Source: Spirochaetaceae bacterium
GTDB taxonomy: Bacteria > Spirochaetota > Spirochaetia > Treponematales > Breznakiellaceae
Direction of reading: 5' to 3'
Assembly: GCA_031278295.1 (NCBI GenBank)
Contig: JAITKQ010000063.1
Span: 1-16,504, forward strand
DNA length: 16,504 nucleotides
In this document: positions 6,156-13,670 of the stretch, one piece after another
How positions within the stretch are numbered: position 1 is the stretch's first letter
Layout of the letters: each line of letters starts with the position of its first letter
Translations under genes and position numbers: made by a program
Notes under the pieces: model-generated
What the model saw: only the letters and a program-made list of their open reading frames with translations
What the model was told of the DNA's origin: nothing
The model's database searches: none

Positions 6156-6902
6156 CTCCTGGTTCAGCAGTTCTTTAATCCCCACAAAAACAGGTTCCAG
6201 CCCGGTAAAACGCATATCGGCGAAACCGTCCAACGGGGTGGGCATATCGTTTACGATTACCAACTTGCCGCCGTACTTTAACGTGCTTTCCGGAATGCCG
6301 GCGGCAGGATAAACGGTAAGGCTCGTGCCCAGCACCAGCATCAGATCGGCGGAGGACGCCTCGTTCTCCGCATCGCGTAGAGCGTTTACAGGCAGCCTTT
6401 CGCCAAAAAACGTGATCGCGGGTTTTAACACCCTGCCGCATTTGGGGCAACGCGGCAGGCCGCCGTTCTTTACGATCGCGGCCGCCTCTCCAAAACTCAT
6501 GCGGACGCCGCTGCATGAAAGGCAGTAGTGGGGCTCAGGCGAACCGTGTACCTCGATAACACGTTTGCTTCCGCCTTTCTGGTGCAAGAGGTCGATGTTT
6601 TGCGTTATCACCGCCTTTACAAGGCCACGTTTTTCCATCTCACCCAGTGTGGTATGCACGATGGAGGCGGCCCGCTCGTCCACGCTATAGATGAACGATC
6701 CCGCCGTCTTGTAGTAAAACGACGGGTCCTGTTCAAAATATTCGATATCGAACATCTTTTCCGCGTCCATGTCGTTGTACATGCCGTTTTTTCCCCGAAA
6801 ATCCCTGATGCCGGACAGCGTACTTACGCCCGCGCCGGTCAGCGCAACGCAGTGTTTGGCGGCCTTAATCTTGTCAAACAGCGTTTTGATTCGATCCTGC
6901 AT
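6138..6902 (-). CDS. Sir2-family NAD-dependent protein deacylase (sirtuin)
   Basis: A 254-residue sirtuin that removes acyl groups from lysine using NAD+, releasing nicotinamide and O-acyl-ADP-ribose. NAD-binding GAGVSTLSGIRDFR is at 23-36, TQNIDLLHQ at 100-108, the catalytic His at 119 (VHG), the structural zinc cysteines at 127, 130, 152 and 155, and the GTSLTVYPA nucleotide-binding segment near 192-200. The frame is open much further upstream, but the ATG at 6902 has AGGAGG eight bases before it and matches the family N-terminus. It is last in the operon, 23 bases after rsfS. Its final residues (ALRG) and stop lie inside the dispersed repeat, so the C-terminus may have been remodelled by it. 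Confidence 0.93.
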   Translation of the reverse strand: MQDRIKTLFDKIKAAKHCVALTGAGVSTLSGIRDFRGKNGMYNDMDAEKMFDIEYFEQDPSFYYKTAGSFIYSVDERAASIVHTTLGEMEKRGLVKAVITQNIDLLHQKGGSKRVIEVHGSPEPHYCLSCSGVRMSFGEAAAIVKNGGLPRCPKCGRVLKPAITFFGERLPVNALRDAENEASSADLMLVLGTSLTVYPAAGIPESTLKYGGKLVIVNDMPTPLDGFADMRFTGLEPVFVGIKELLNQEFALRG

Positions 6903-6925
6903 ATTGTTTTCCTCCTCAGGCGGCT

Positions 6926-7324
6926 TTACAGGGCAAGCCGTATACCGCCGTTCCAAAGATTTTCCAGCCCATAGAATGAACGCGATGCTTCTGTCATTAT
7001 ATGCGCCACGATGAAGCCCAAATCGCAGACATCCCAGCCGTCCCCGGCCGCAAGCTTCTTTTGCCCGTGCAGGATGGGCAGCTTGTTTTCCGCGGCGAAC
7101 TCTTTTATTTGGCGTTGTAGGCCGGAAAGGTGAGCCCCGCTCGAAGCGGTGGCGATCACGAAAAAATCCGTCCACATCGAAAGCGGGCGCAGGTCTATCA
7201 CCACCACGTCGCCGCCCTTGTGTTCTTTCAGCAGCCTGCCAAGCTCTACGGCCACGGACTGTTCGGCCAACGCCCTATCCGTAAGCGCCTGTTCCTCCCT
7301 GTCAGTTCTGTATGTATCGTCCAT
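6926..7324 (-). CDS. rsfS: Ribosomal silencing factor RsfS (YbeB/DUF143)
   Basis: RsfS binds L14 on the large subunit and blocks subunit joining under starvation. The 132-residue protein shows the family pattern: VVVIDLRPLSMWTDFFVIAT (about 40-59), SSGAHLSGLQRQI (61-73), and GWDVCDLGFIVAHIMTEASR followed by FYGLENLW (about 96-124). Length is normal for the family. The ATG at 7324 lies within the 3' end of the LCP gene (23-base overlap), with a modest AGGGA site upstream. The stop region (tttacagggcaagccg at 6925-6940) is identical over 16 bases to part of repeat copy 3. Confidence 0.9.
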   Translation of the reverse strand: MDDTYRTDREEQALTDRALAEQSVAVELGRLLKEHKGGDVVVIDLRPLSMWTDFFVIATASSGAHLSGLQRQIKEFAAENKLPILHGQKKLAAGDGWDVCDLGFIVAHIMTEASRSFYGLENLWNGGIRLAL

Positions 7325-8510
7325 TAAAGTCCCTGCCCAGAATCAGCGTAAAATCGGCCTTGTACTCGTAATCCCCCGGTGACATAACCATGTCCTCCGG
7401 AAACAACATTTCGTCGTTTACCGTTGTTACACGCTCGCAATTTATGACACCCGCGAATTTTTCAGCCTCGCCCTCAAAATTTGAACGGTCAATTATTTCC
7501 GTAAATTCATAGCTGGCGCTGTCCGCGTTGCCTATAGTTATTACATCATAACCAAACCCGCGAATCAATTCCGCCGTACGCCCGGCCAGGCCCGCCAGAC
7601 TGGTTCCGTTCAGCACCTCCACCGTGAAAACCCTGTTACCGCCCGCGCCGCCGTTCCGTTGAGCGAGGGAACTCAGGGTTTGGCGGATGATTTCTTTTAT
7701 CAAACTGCCGTCATAGTACGGAAACAGCAGTTTTTTGCCGGAAACTTCACGTATATTCCCGCCTACCGGCGTAATGTTGAAACGGTCTATGTCGATGTAA
7801 CTCAACTCAGCAAAGAATTGCGCGCAAATACGCCTGCTCATGTTTGTTTCGATAAAACTCTGAAAAAGCCGGCTCACGCGGGGACTGCCCAAATAATCTT
7901 TTTTTTCCCCCAAGCGTTTTAACAGAGCGGTAAAAAACTTCTGACTTCGCTGTTGCGCGGTTTCGATGTCGTACTCCGAAGCGGTATAGCGCAGGTATTC
8001 AACCGTTTTATCACCATCAAGTTTTGTAAAACCGGATGAAAAAATGACGGTCTCGCTGCCGGATAGTTTTATATCGCCCGGAATAAATACAGTCACACCT
8101 TCCAAAAGATCAACGGTGCGGGCAAGCTTGTCCATGCTAAAAATAAAGTTGTAATTAACTTTTATGTCGAACAGTTTTTCAATTTCCTCGATATAGGGGG
8201 CGATCCTGCCGCCCTGGTAGACCGTATCTATCCTGTCAACACGGTTGATCTGATGAAGGATAAGGCCGAGTTCCCCCGGTATCTCGAAGCCCGCCGCGTT
8301 TTTTGTAAGCTGGTTGTAAAGAAGCAGGTACGCGCCGAGCAGTTTGCCCTCGTGCTCAATGACAAAAAGCGTGGTAATTGCCCTGCCGTCGCTTATCTCG
8401 GCTTTCTCGAAGTCACGGTTTAACATTAAGGTCACGGAAACTATGGCGCCCGCAACGATTAAAACTATCCCCGCAAGGAAAAAAAAACTAAAATCAACTT
8501 GTTTCTTCAT
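7302..8510 (-). CDS. LytR-CpsA-Psr (LCP)-type membrane protein with LytR_C domain
   Basis: The 402-residue protein has one N-terminal membrane helix (about 8-29), an LCP-like extracytoplasmic region (about 45-250) and a C-terminal LytR_C-like domain starting VEVLNGTSLAGLAGRTAELIR (about 297-317) and ending near 395. LCP enzymes transfer glycopolymers from polyprenyl carriers to the cell wall. Recognisable LCP parts are DLLEGVTVFIP (134-144), LDGDKTVEYLRY (164-175) and AQQRSQKFFTALLKRL (185-200). The usual RSD motif is not visible near residue 45, and where SIPRD is expected the chain reads EIPGE, so catalytic arginines seem to be lost. The start overlaps the nadD-yqeK end by 17 bases. In related operons this slot (after nadD-yqeK, before rsfS) often carries an LCP gene. 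Confidence 0.8.
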   Translation of the reverse strand: MKKQVDFSFFFLAGIVLIVAGAIVSVTLMLNRDFEKAEISDGRAITTLFVIEHEGKLLGAYLLLYNQLTKNAAGFEIPGELGLILHQINRVDRIDTVYQGGRIAPYIEEIEKLFDIKVNYNFIFSMDKLARTVDLLEGVTVFIPGDIKLSGSETVIFSSGFTKLDGDKTVEYLRYTASEYDIETAQQRSQKFFTALLKRLGEKKDYLGSPRVSRLFQSFIETNMSRRICAQFFAELSYIDIDRFNITPVGGNIREVSGKKLLFPYYDGSLIKEIIRQTLSSLAQRNGGAGGNRVFTVEVLNGTSLAGLAGRTAELIRGFGYDVITIGNADSASYEFTEIIDRSNFEGEAEKFAGVINCERVTTVNDEMLFPEDMVMSPGDYEYKADFTLILGRDFNGRYIQN

Positions 8511-9711
8511 GGATGATTCCGGAGCGTAGCTTTAACGTTTCGTCCGCCACGCTCAGCCCGCGTTCAAGCAGCCATGTGACCACCGCGTCAACCACGATAC
8601 GAAACAGCGCGTCGAGCGAAAGCGTCTTCCCTTCGCCGCTAAAGGCAATCTGCCGGAGGCGGGGGTCTACGGTTGTTCGCGCCGCTTCTATCTTATCGGC
8701 AATATAAACGATTTTCGCAAGCGGCCCCATGCCCGGACTGCCTGTCGTATGAAAACGCACCGCCTCTATCACGGCCTCATCGTTTATGCCGAATTTTTCC
8801 TGTATCAGCATCGCCGCCGCCCTGCCGTGCAACAGCGACGGGTTATTACGCTCGAATCCGCTCAGCGTCAGACCGTCCCTCAGCGCGTATTCCACCATGC
8901 TGCCGTGATCAAACTCCTTGCAAATGTCGTGCGTGATGCCGGCAAGGTAGGCGCCGCCGCAGTCCAGCCCGAAACGCCCGGCAATGTCCGCCGAGTGCAG
9001 CGCCACGTTTCGTGAGTGTATAAAGCGGTAAGGATTCATCATCCCGCGCACCTCGTCCTCAATGCTCCGTATCATGCCGGAAGCGCCGCCCGTCCCGCCA
9101 CCGCTTTCGGCCTGCCCCTCCGCCCGGTCAGGCAGGACCTGGCGCGCTCCGTAAAGACCGTGAGACTCAATGATCCGCCGCACACCGTCCGGCACAAGCG
9201 GCTTCCAGTCGGCTCCTTCCTGTATCATCTCACGCACCGACCCGGACGACAGTTCCATTATCACGTTGCCAAGGAATGTACAGGGGTAGGAGTATTGAAC
9301 CCGGGCCTGCGAAAGGCGGCTTGCGATCACTATATCGGCCTCGCGCATGATAAGCCCCGCGTCCTTCCACCGGGGAAAGGACTCGGCAAGGTCGTCGCCG
9401 AATATAAGCGCGGGCCTGCCATCGAATTGATACCGTTCCCGTATGTCACGCAGCGTGTCTATCGTGTAGGAAATCCCTTGCCGCCGTACCTCGCAGGCGT
9501 CAACCGTGAAACGGCGGTCGCCGGAAATAGCGGAAAGCAGCATCAGAAGCCGTATTTCCGCCGTTTCCCCCTGCCGGGCCGGCTTGAACGGCGACTGGTA
9601 GGCCGGTACGAGTATGATTCTGTCGTAGCCCAGCGGCATCACGGCAAGCGCCATGCTTAAATGCCCCTTGTGTATGGGATCGAAACTGCCTCCCAGAATC
9701 GCGTACTTCAA
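8494..9711 (-). CDS. nadD: NadD-YqeK fusion: nicotinate-nucleotide adenylyltransferase plus HD-domain hydrolase
   Basis: Residues 1-190 are NadD, which makes nicotinate adenine dinucleotide from NaMN and ATP: GSFDPIHKGH (8-17), ISYTIDTL (80-87) and SSGSVR (155-160). After a Gly-rich linker (about 195-212) residues 213-405 form a YqeK-type HD domain: H232, H261-D262 (THD), H295, H321 and D339 are the expected metal ligands. YqeK proteins are symmetrical Ap4A hydrolases. In Firmicutes these are usually two adjacent genes; here they are one frame. The start is TTG at 9711, directly after the obgE stop and in the same frame; no other start is possible upstream and the family N-terminus (MKYAILGGSFDP) begins exactly there. 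No strong ribosome site is seen, so coupling to obgE is likely. Confidence 0.93.
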   Translation of the reverse strand: MKYAILGGSFDPIHKGHLSMALAVMPLGYDRIILVPAYQSPFKPARQGETAEIRLLMLLSAISGDRRFTVDACEVRRQGISYTIDTLRDIRERYQFDGRPALIFGDDLAESFPRWKDAGLIMREADIVIASRLSQARVQYSYPCTFLGNVIMELSSGSVREMIQEGADWKPLVPDGVRRIIESHGLYGARQVLPDRAEGQAESGGGTGGASGMIRSIEDEVRGMMNPYRFIHSRNVALHSADIAGRFGLDCGGAYLAGITHDICKEFDHGSMVEYALRDGLTLSGFERNNPSLLHGRAAAMLIQEKFGINDEAVIEAVRFHTTGSPGMGPLAKIVYIADKIEAARTTVDPRLRQIAFSGEGKTLSLDALFRIVVDAVVTWLLERGLSVADETLKLRSGIIHEETS

Positions 9712-10695
9712 CTAGGTGTCCGTCATCCGTGTAAAAATCTCGGCGAGGCCGTCCAGCCCCTCGCCGGAAAATACCGATATGCCGTGTACGTTTTCATCCG
9801 GCAGTTTCTTACGCAACTCTCCGAGCCGCCCCGCGCTCTCCGCCGTGTCGAGTTTTGTACCGGCAACGACGCGCTTTTTTTTAAGGAGTTCGGGGGAGAA
9901 GGCTTTCAGTTCCGCAAGGAGTATGCCAAAGGCGTCAAGGTAGTTGTCGTCAGACAGGTCGATAAGAAAGGCCAGTGTGGGGGTACGGGAAATATGTTTA
10001 AGGAAGCGGAGCCCCAGCCCCGCCCCCGCCGAAGCGCCTTCTATAAGGCCGGGTATGTCGGCAAGGATTATGTCCCGGCCTTCCGCGCGGAGTACGCCAA
10101 GGTTTGGAATCTTTGTCGTGAACGGGTAGGGGGCTATTTTGGGACGGGCGTTCGTGAAGCGGGCCAACAGCGAGGATTTACCGGCGTTTGGGAATCCTAC
10201 AAAACCTATGTCGGCCATGATTTGCAGTTCTACGCGGAGTTTGCGGCTTTCGCCACCCTTGCCGGGCAACGCCCGTTGCGGCGACTGGTTTACGGACGAT
10301 TTGAAGTGTACATTGCCCCAGCCGCCGTTTCCACCGCGTAAAAAGGTAAAGTCCGCCTCGTCCTTGCCAAAATCACGCAGAATTTCGCCTGTTTCCAGGT
10401 CTTTTATCACGGTACCGGGCGGTAGGGGTACGATCACATCGCCGCCGTCCTTGCCGTAACGTTCCCTGCCTTCGCCGTCGTGCCCGTTTTCCGCCCTGAA
10501 TGCCTGCCGGTAGCGCAGGTGAGTCAGCGTCCGCAGGTTGCGGCGCACGACAAATACCACATCCCCGCCCCGTCCGCCGTCCCCGCCGGAGGGACCGCCG
10601 TGCGGCACAAATTTTTCACGGCGGAAAGCGATGCAGCCGTTTCCGCCGCTCCCTGATGATACTTCGATTAACGCTTCGTCAGCAAACCTGTCCAT
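9712..10695 (-). CDS. obgE: GTPase ObgE/CgtA
   Basis: Obg is a GTPase that assists 50S assembly and stress signalling. The 327-residue protein has the glycine-rich Obg domain (1-158) with GGPSGGDGGRGGDV (33-46), then the G domain: G1 GFPNAGKSS (167-175), G3 DIPGLIEGA (213-221), and G4 as GTKLD (279-283) in place of NKxD. There is no C-terminal OCT extension, so it is a short form. The position after rpmA is the classical bacterial arrangement; the gap to rpmA is 34 bases, and the stop TAG abuts the TTG of the next gene. Confidence 0.95.
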   Translation of the reverse strand: MDRFADEALIEVSSGSGGNGCIAFRREKFVPHGGPSGGDGGRGGDVVFVVRRNLRTLTHLRYRQAFRAENGHDGEGRERYGKDGGDVIVPLPPGTVIKDLETGEILRDFGKDEADFTFLRGGNGGWGNVHFKSSVNQSPQRALPGKGGESRKLRVELQIMADIGFVGFPNAGKSSLLARFTNARPKIAPYPFTTKIPNLGVLRAEGRDIILADIPGLIEGASAGAGLGLRFLKHISRTPTLAFLIDLSDDNYLDAFGILLAELKAFSPELLKKKRVVAGTKLDTAESAGRLGELRKKLPDENVHGISVFSGEGLDGLAEIFTRMTDT

Positions 10696-10729
10696 AAATC
10701 GCAGGAAGCCGCTCTAGTTTGTCTGTCCG

Positions 10730-10981
10730 CTACGAGGGGTTTACCGCGGCCAGCTTTCGGCCCCGGTGATCACGAAAAGCCACAACCCCATCCTTCAACG
10801 CAAACAGCGTGTCGTCGCCGCCACGCCCGACATTCACGCCCGGGTGTATCTTTGTTCCACGCTGCCTTACTATTATTGTCCCGGCCTTGACTCTTGTGCC
10901 GCCAAAAGCCTTAACGCCCAAATACTGCGGATTCGAATCGCGACCATTCTTTGCGCCGCTTCCGCCGCGTTTACGTGCCAT
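10730..10981 (-). CDS. rpmA: 50S ribosomal protein L27
   Basis: The 83-residue protein matches L27: MARKRGGSGAKNGRDSNP at the start, LGVKAFGG, then GTIIVRQRGTKIHPG and NVGRGGDDTLFAL. The mature-type N-terminus, which reaches the peptidyl transferase centre, begins right at the initiator Met. The frame cannot extend: 12 bases upstream is an in-frame TAG (10994-10996), which is the stop of prp. A ribosome site AGGAGA precedes the ATG. Confidence 0.97.
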   Translation of the reverse strand: MARKRGGSGAKNGRDSNPQYLGVKAFGGTRVKAGTIIVRQRGTKIHPGVNVGRGGDDTLFALKDGVVAFRDHRGRKLAAVNPS

Positions 10982-10993
10982 AAAGATTTTCTC

Positions 10994-11323
10994 CTATCTT
11001 CTGGTTATCGTTAATTTACAACATTCGGGGTGCTCTCTGGCTACGGAACCCAGCCCTTCTAGCAGAACCGCGCCCGCACCCTCCAAAAAAAGCCTGGCCC
11101 CGCCCTCATAACTTAGCCCCACACAGAGCCGCCCCCGTTCCGGCGCGTCCGCACGGACGCGCACCCCTTCCCTGCCTTGCAGGGATCCGACCAAGGCGGC
11201 GGAAAGCGCCGAAACAGCCGCACAGACTATGTCCTCGCCCTTGGGCCCCGCGCCGGCGTGTCCGGCGGCGCGGTACTCAACGAGTACGCCGTCACGGTCC
11301 AGCACCGCCTCCAGCCTTATCAT
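10994..11323 (-). CDS. prp: Prp-type ribosomal-processing cysteine protease (YsxB family)
   Basis: This 109-residue protein between L21 and L27 fits the YsxB/Prp family by position, size and catalytic pair: His22 in AAGHAG and Cys34 in EDIVCAAVSAL. In Staphylococcus, Prp removes an N-terminal extension from L27. The neighbouring L27 here has no such extension, so the substrate or the activity must differ. The ATG at 11323 follows the rplU stop after 3 bases; the stop is 12 bases ahead of rpmA, giving tight operon packing. Confidence 0.85.
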   Translation of the reverse strand: MIRLEAVLDRDGVLVEYRAAGHAGAGPKGEDIVCAAVSALSAALVGSLQGREGVRVRADAPERGRLCVGLSYEGGARLFLEGAGAVLLEGLGSVAREHPECCKLTITRR

Positions 11324-11326
11324 CGA

Positions 11327-11638
11327 TCAAGAAACAGCAATGTCCTCGATTTTTATCAGAGAGAACTGCTGCCTGTGTCCCCTCTTGCGCCGGTAATCCT
11401 TTTTGGGACGGTACTTGAACACGATGATCTTGCGATCCTTCCCATGCGATTCCAGTACGGCCTGTACCTTTGCGCCGGCAATGTACGGCGCTCCCACAGA
11501 TACCGTCTCGTCCGAAACGAGCAACACCGAATCAATATCAAATTGGGCGCCCGGCTCGGCTTCGATACGGTCAACCTTCAACACGGCGCCCTTTTCGACC
11601 TTGTACTGTTTGCCCTTGAACTCTATTATTGCGTACAT
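11327..11638 (-). CDS. rplU: 50S ribosomal protein L21
   Basis: The 103-residue protein matches L21, which binds 23S rRNA: MYAIIEFKGKQYKVEKG at the start, EPGAQFDIDSVLLV in the middle and KYRPKKDYRRKRGHRQQF near the end. An AAGGAAG site lies about six bases before the ATG at 11638. First gene of the minus-strand operon. Confidence 0.97.
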   Translation of the reverse strand: MYAIIEFKGKQYKVEKGAVLKVDRIEAEPGAQFDIDSVLLVSDETVSVGAPYIAGAKVQAVLESHGKDRKIIVFKYRPKKDYRRKRGHRQQFSLIKIEDIAVS

Positions 11639-11664
11639 ATCAACTTCCTTAAACCTTGTCCTTC

Positions 11665-11694
11665 ACTCTAGCCCCCCACCCCCTACCCTGTCAA
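11665..11694 (-). promoter_or_regulatory. Promoter of the rplU operon
   Basis: On the minus strand TTGACA (11694-11689) is followed after 18 bases by TAGAGT (11670-11665, 4 of 6). The start point would fall near 11658, leaving a leader of about 20 bases, so there is little room for an elaborate ribosomal-protein leader. Confidence 0.5.
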
Positions 11695-11704
11695 TAGGGC
11701 AATC

Positions 11705-11730
11705 GGCGGGCAAACGGACCGCCGCCCGCC
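11705..11730. promoter_or_regulatory. GC-rich inverted repeat between divergent promoters
   Basis: ggcgggc (11705-11711) pairs with gcccgcc (11724-11730) around a 12-base loop. It lies between the -35 box of the rplU operon and that of recQ. It could be an operator or a barrier; no family can be assigned. Confidence 0.35.
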
Positions 11731-11768
11731 TCTTTCGGTAACATTTTTGATGAGGCAACCGCGTCCGG

Positions 11769-11797
11769 TTGAATCTGCCGCGGGACAGCAATATAAT
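11769..11797 (+). promoter_or_regulatory. recQ promoter, probably leaderless
   Basis: TTGAAT at 11769-11774 and a perfect TATAAT at 11792-11797 have the ideal 17-base spacer. Six bases (atcacc) separate the -10 from the ATG at 11804, so the expected start point is the A of the ATG. No Shine-Dalgarno sequence is present. Confidence 0.65.
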
Positions 11798-11803
11798 ATC
11801 ACC

Positions 11804-13627
11804 ATGCCGGATAAATACTCGGTGTTGAAAGATGTTTTTGGGTACGAGACGTTTAGGCGCGGGCAGGAAGAAGTGATCGACAGCCTGCTCGGCGGGCGCG
11901 ATGTGCTTGCCGTGATGCCGACCGGTGCGGGCAAGTCACTGTGCTACCAGATACCGGCCCTGCTGATGGACGGGATTTCGATAATCGTCTCGCCGCTTAT
12001 ATCGCTGATGAAGGATCAGGTGCAGGCGCTTAGGGAAAGTGATGTGGCGGCGGCGTTCATAAACAGTTCGCTTTCCTACGAAGAGTATTTAAGCACGATG
12101 CTCCGCGTCAGGGCAGGCGGGTATAAAATTATTTACATAGCGCCCGAGCGTCTTTTGCAGGAGGGCGGGGCGGATTCGTGGCGGGCGGGCGGAAACATTT
12201 CTCTGGTAGTGGTGGACGAGGCGCATTGCGTGTCGCAATGGGGGCATGATTTCCGTACGAGTTATATGCGGATAGCGCCGTTTATAAATAGTCTGCCCGT
12301 CCGTCCAACCGTCGCGACATTCACCGCAACCGCTACGGAGCGGGTAAAGGCGGACATAAAAGCGGCTCTAGCGCTTAAAAATCCGTTTTCCATTACCACC
12401 GGTTTTGACCGCCCCAACCTGTACTTTGCGGTGGAAAAGCCGGAAAACAAGACGCGCTCCCTAAAAAGACATCTTGGGCGGCTGAAAAACAAAAACGGTA
12501 TCGTGTACTGTTCTACAAGGCGCTATGTCGAGGATGTTTGCGAGGAGCTTGCCTCGTCCGGGTTCTCCGCAACGCGCTACCACGCCGGCCTTAGCCCGGA
12601 AGAACGCCGCCAGAATCAGGATGATTTTATTTATGACCGCAAAACCGTGATGGTTGCGACAAATGCCTTCGGCATGGGGATAGATAAATCAAACGTGTCG
12701 TTTGTGATTCATTACAATATGCCAAAAAATATTGAAAGTTATTATCAGGAGGCCGGACGGGCGGGACGAGACGGCAGCGGCGCGGAATGTATTCTGTTTT
12801 ACAGCTACGAGGATGTAAAAACAAACGAATATTTGATCGAAAAAAACGCGGAGGAGAACGGCTCAAACGAATTAAAAGAATACAACTTGGAATTGTTAAA
12901 ACAGATAACATTTTACGCTACGGGCACGGATTGCCTGCGCGGGCGCCTGCTTGCGTACTTTGGCGAAAGTCCTCCCAATTATTGCGGCGCCTGTTCAAAC
13001 TGCATGACGCAGTTTGAAAGCGTTGACATTACGGTTGACGCGCAAAAAATTATTTCATGCGTTTATCGGCTTAAACAACGCGGCAGGCGTTTTGGTAAAA
13101 TGATGATCATACAGATTCTGCGCGGTGGCAAAAGCTCAAAAATCGTAAGCGAAAAACTTGACAGCCTGAGCGTATGGGGGATAATGAAAGATTCGTCCGA
13201 GCGGGCGATACGGGGCGTGATCGACTTTCTTATGTTGAACGGTTATCTGGCGCACAGCGGCGGCGATCATCCGACACTGGTAGAAACGGAAAAATCGGGC
13301 GAAATTATATTTGCCAAAAAACAACTTGACATGATGCTGCCTAAAGAAAAAACCCCTTCAAAAACACTTCCCGCCTCCGACTCCTTCAGCGGGGATGCGG
13401 CGTTGTTCGCGAAACTGAAGTACCTGCGCGCCGAAATTGCCGCCTCGGCACGTGTGCCCGCCTACATAATCTTTGCCGATGCGACGCTGAGCGCGATGTC
13501 CCGCAAGTTGCCGCGTACAATGGAGGAGTTCCTTCAAGTACCCGGCATTGGCGCGGTAAAAGCCGAAAAATACTGCGAGCCGTTTACCTGCGTCATACGT
13601 GACCATATCGCGGGAACGCTGCCTTGA
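11804..13627 (+). CDS. recQ: ATP-dependent DNA helicase RecQ
   Basis: RecQ is a 3'-5' helicase in recombination and fork repair. The 607-residue protein has FGYETFRRGQ (12-21, the Q-motif equivalent), Walker A TGAGKS (40-45), DEAH at 138-141, motif III TATAT near 174-178, and motif VI with QEAGRAGRDG (315-324). The RecQ zinc site is C377, C394, C397, C400; an RQC winged-helix region follows (about 405-510) and an HRDC domain ends the protein (about 530-600, with VPGIGAVKAEKY). The frame opens at 11747, but an upstream start would sit ahead of the recQ promoter, and ATG 11804 gives the family-like MPDKYSVLKDVFGYETF. It is divergent from rplU. Length is normal. Confidence 0.95.
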   Translation: MPDKYSVLKDVFGYETFRRGQEEVIDSLLGGRDVLAVMPTGAGKSLCYQIPALLMDGISIIVSPLISLMKDQVQALRESDVAAAFINSSLSYEEYLSTMLRVRAGGYKIIYIAPERLLQEGGADSWRAGGNISLVVVDEAHCVSQWGHDFRTSYMRIAPFINSLPVRPTVATFTATATERVKADIKAALALKNPFSITTGFDRPNLYFAVEKPENKTRSLKRHLGRLKNKNGIVYCSTRRYVEDVCEELASSGFSATRYHAGLSPEERRQNQDDFIYDRKTVMVATNAFGMGIDKSNVSFVIHYNMPKNIESYYQEAGRAGRDGSGAECILFYSYEDVKTNEYLIEKNAEENGSNELKEYNLELLKQITFYATGTDCLRGRLLAYFGESPPNYCGACSNCMTQFESVDITVDAQKIISCVYRLKQRGRRFGKMMIIQILRGGKSSKIVSEKLDSLSVWGIMKDSSERAIRGVIDFLMLNGYLAHSGGDHPTLVETEKSGEIIFAKKQLDMMLPKEKTPSKTLPASDSFSGDAALFAKLKYLRAEIAASARVPAYIIFADATLSAMSRKLPRTMEEFLQVPGIGAVKAEKYCEPFTCVIRDHIAGTLP

Positions 13628-13670
13628 CACGCCGCCGTGATGCGGGCGAAAATAGGCGGGTGGAGAATAG

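Noticed and set aside
6903..7175. N-terminal extension of the sirtuin frame by about 91 codons
   Set aside because: It overlaps rsfS in another frame; the ATG at 6902 has an ideal AGGAGG site and the family N-terminus.
7899..7906. Run of eight T (A on the coding strand) in the LCP gene as a programmed frameshift site
   Set aside because: The reading frame continues normally through it and there is no overlapping alternative frame of note.
9016..10341. Two long plus-strand open frames (214 and 226 codons)
   Set aside because: They mirror nadD-yqeK and obgE, both certain on the minus strand; the GC-rich codon pattern opens the opposite frame.
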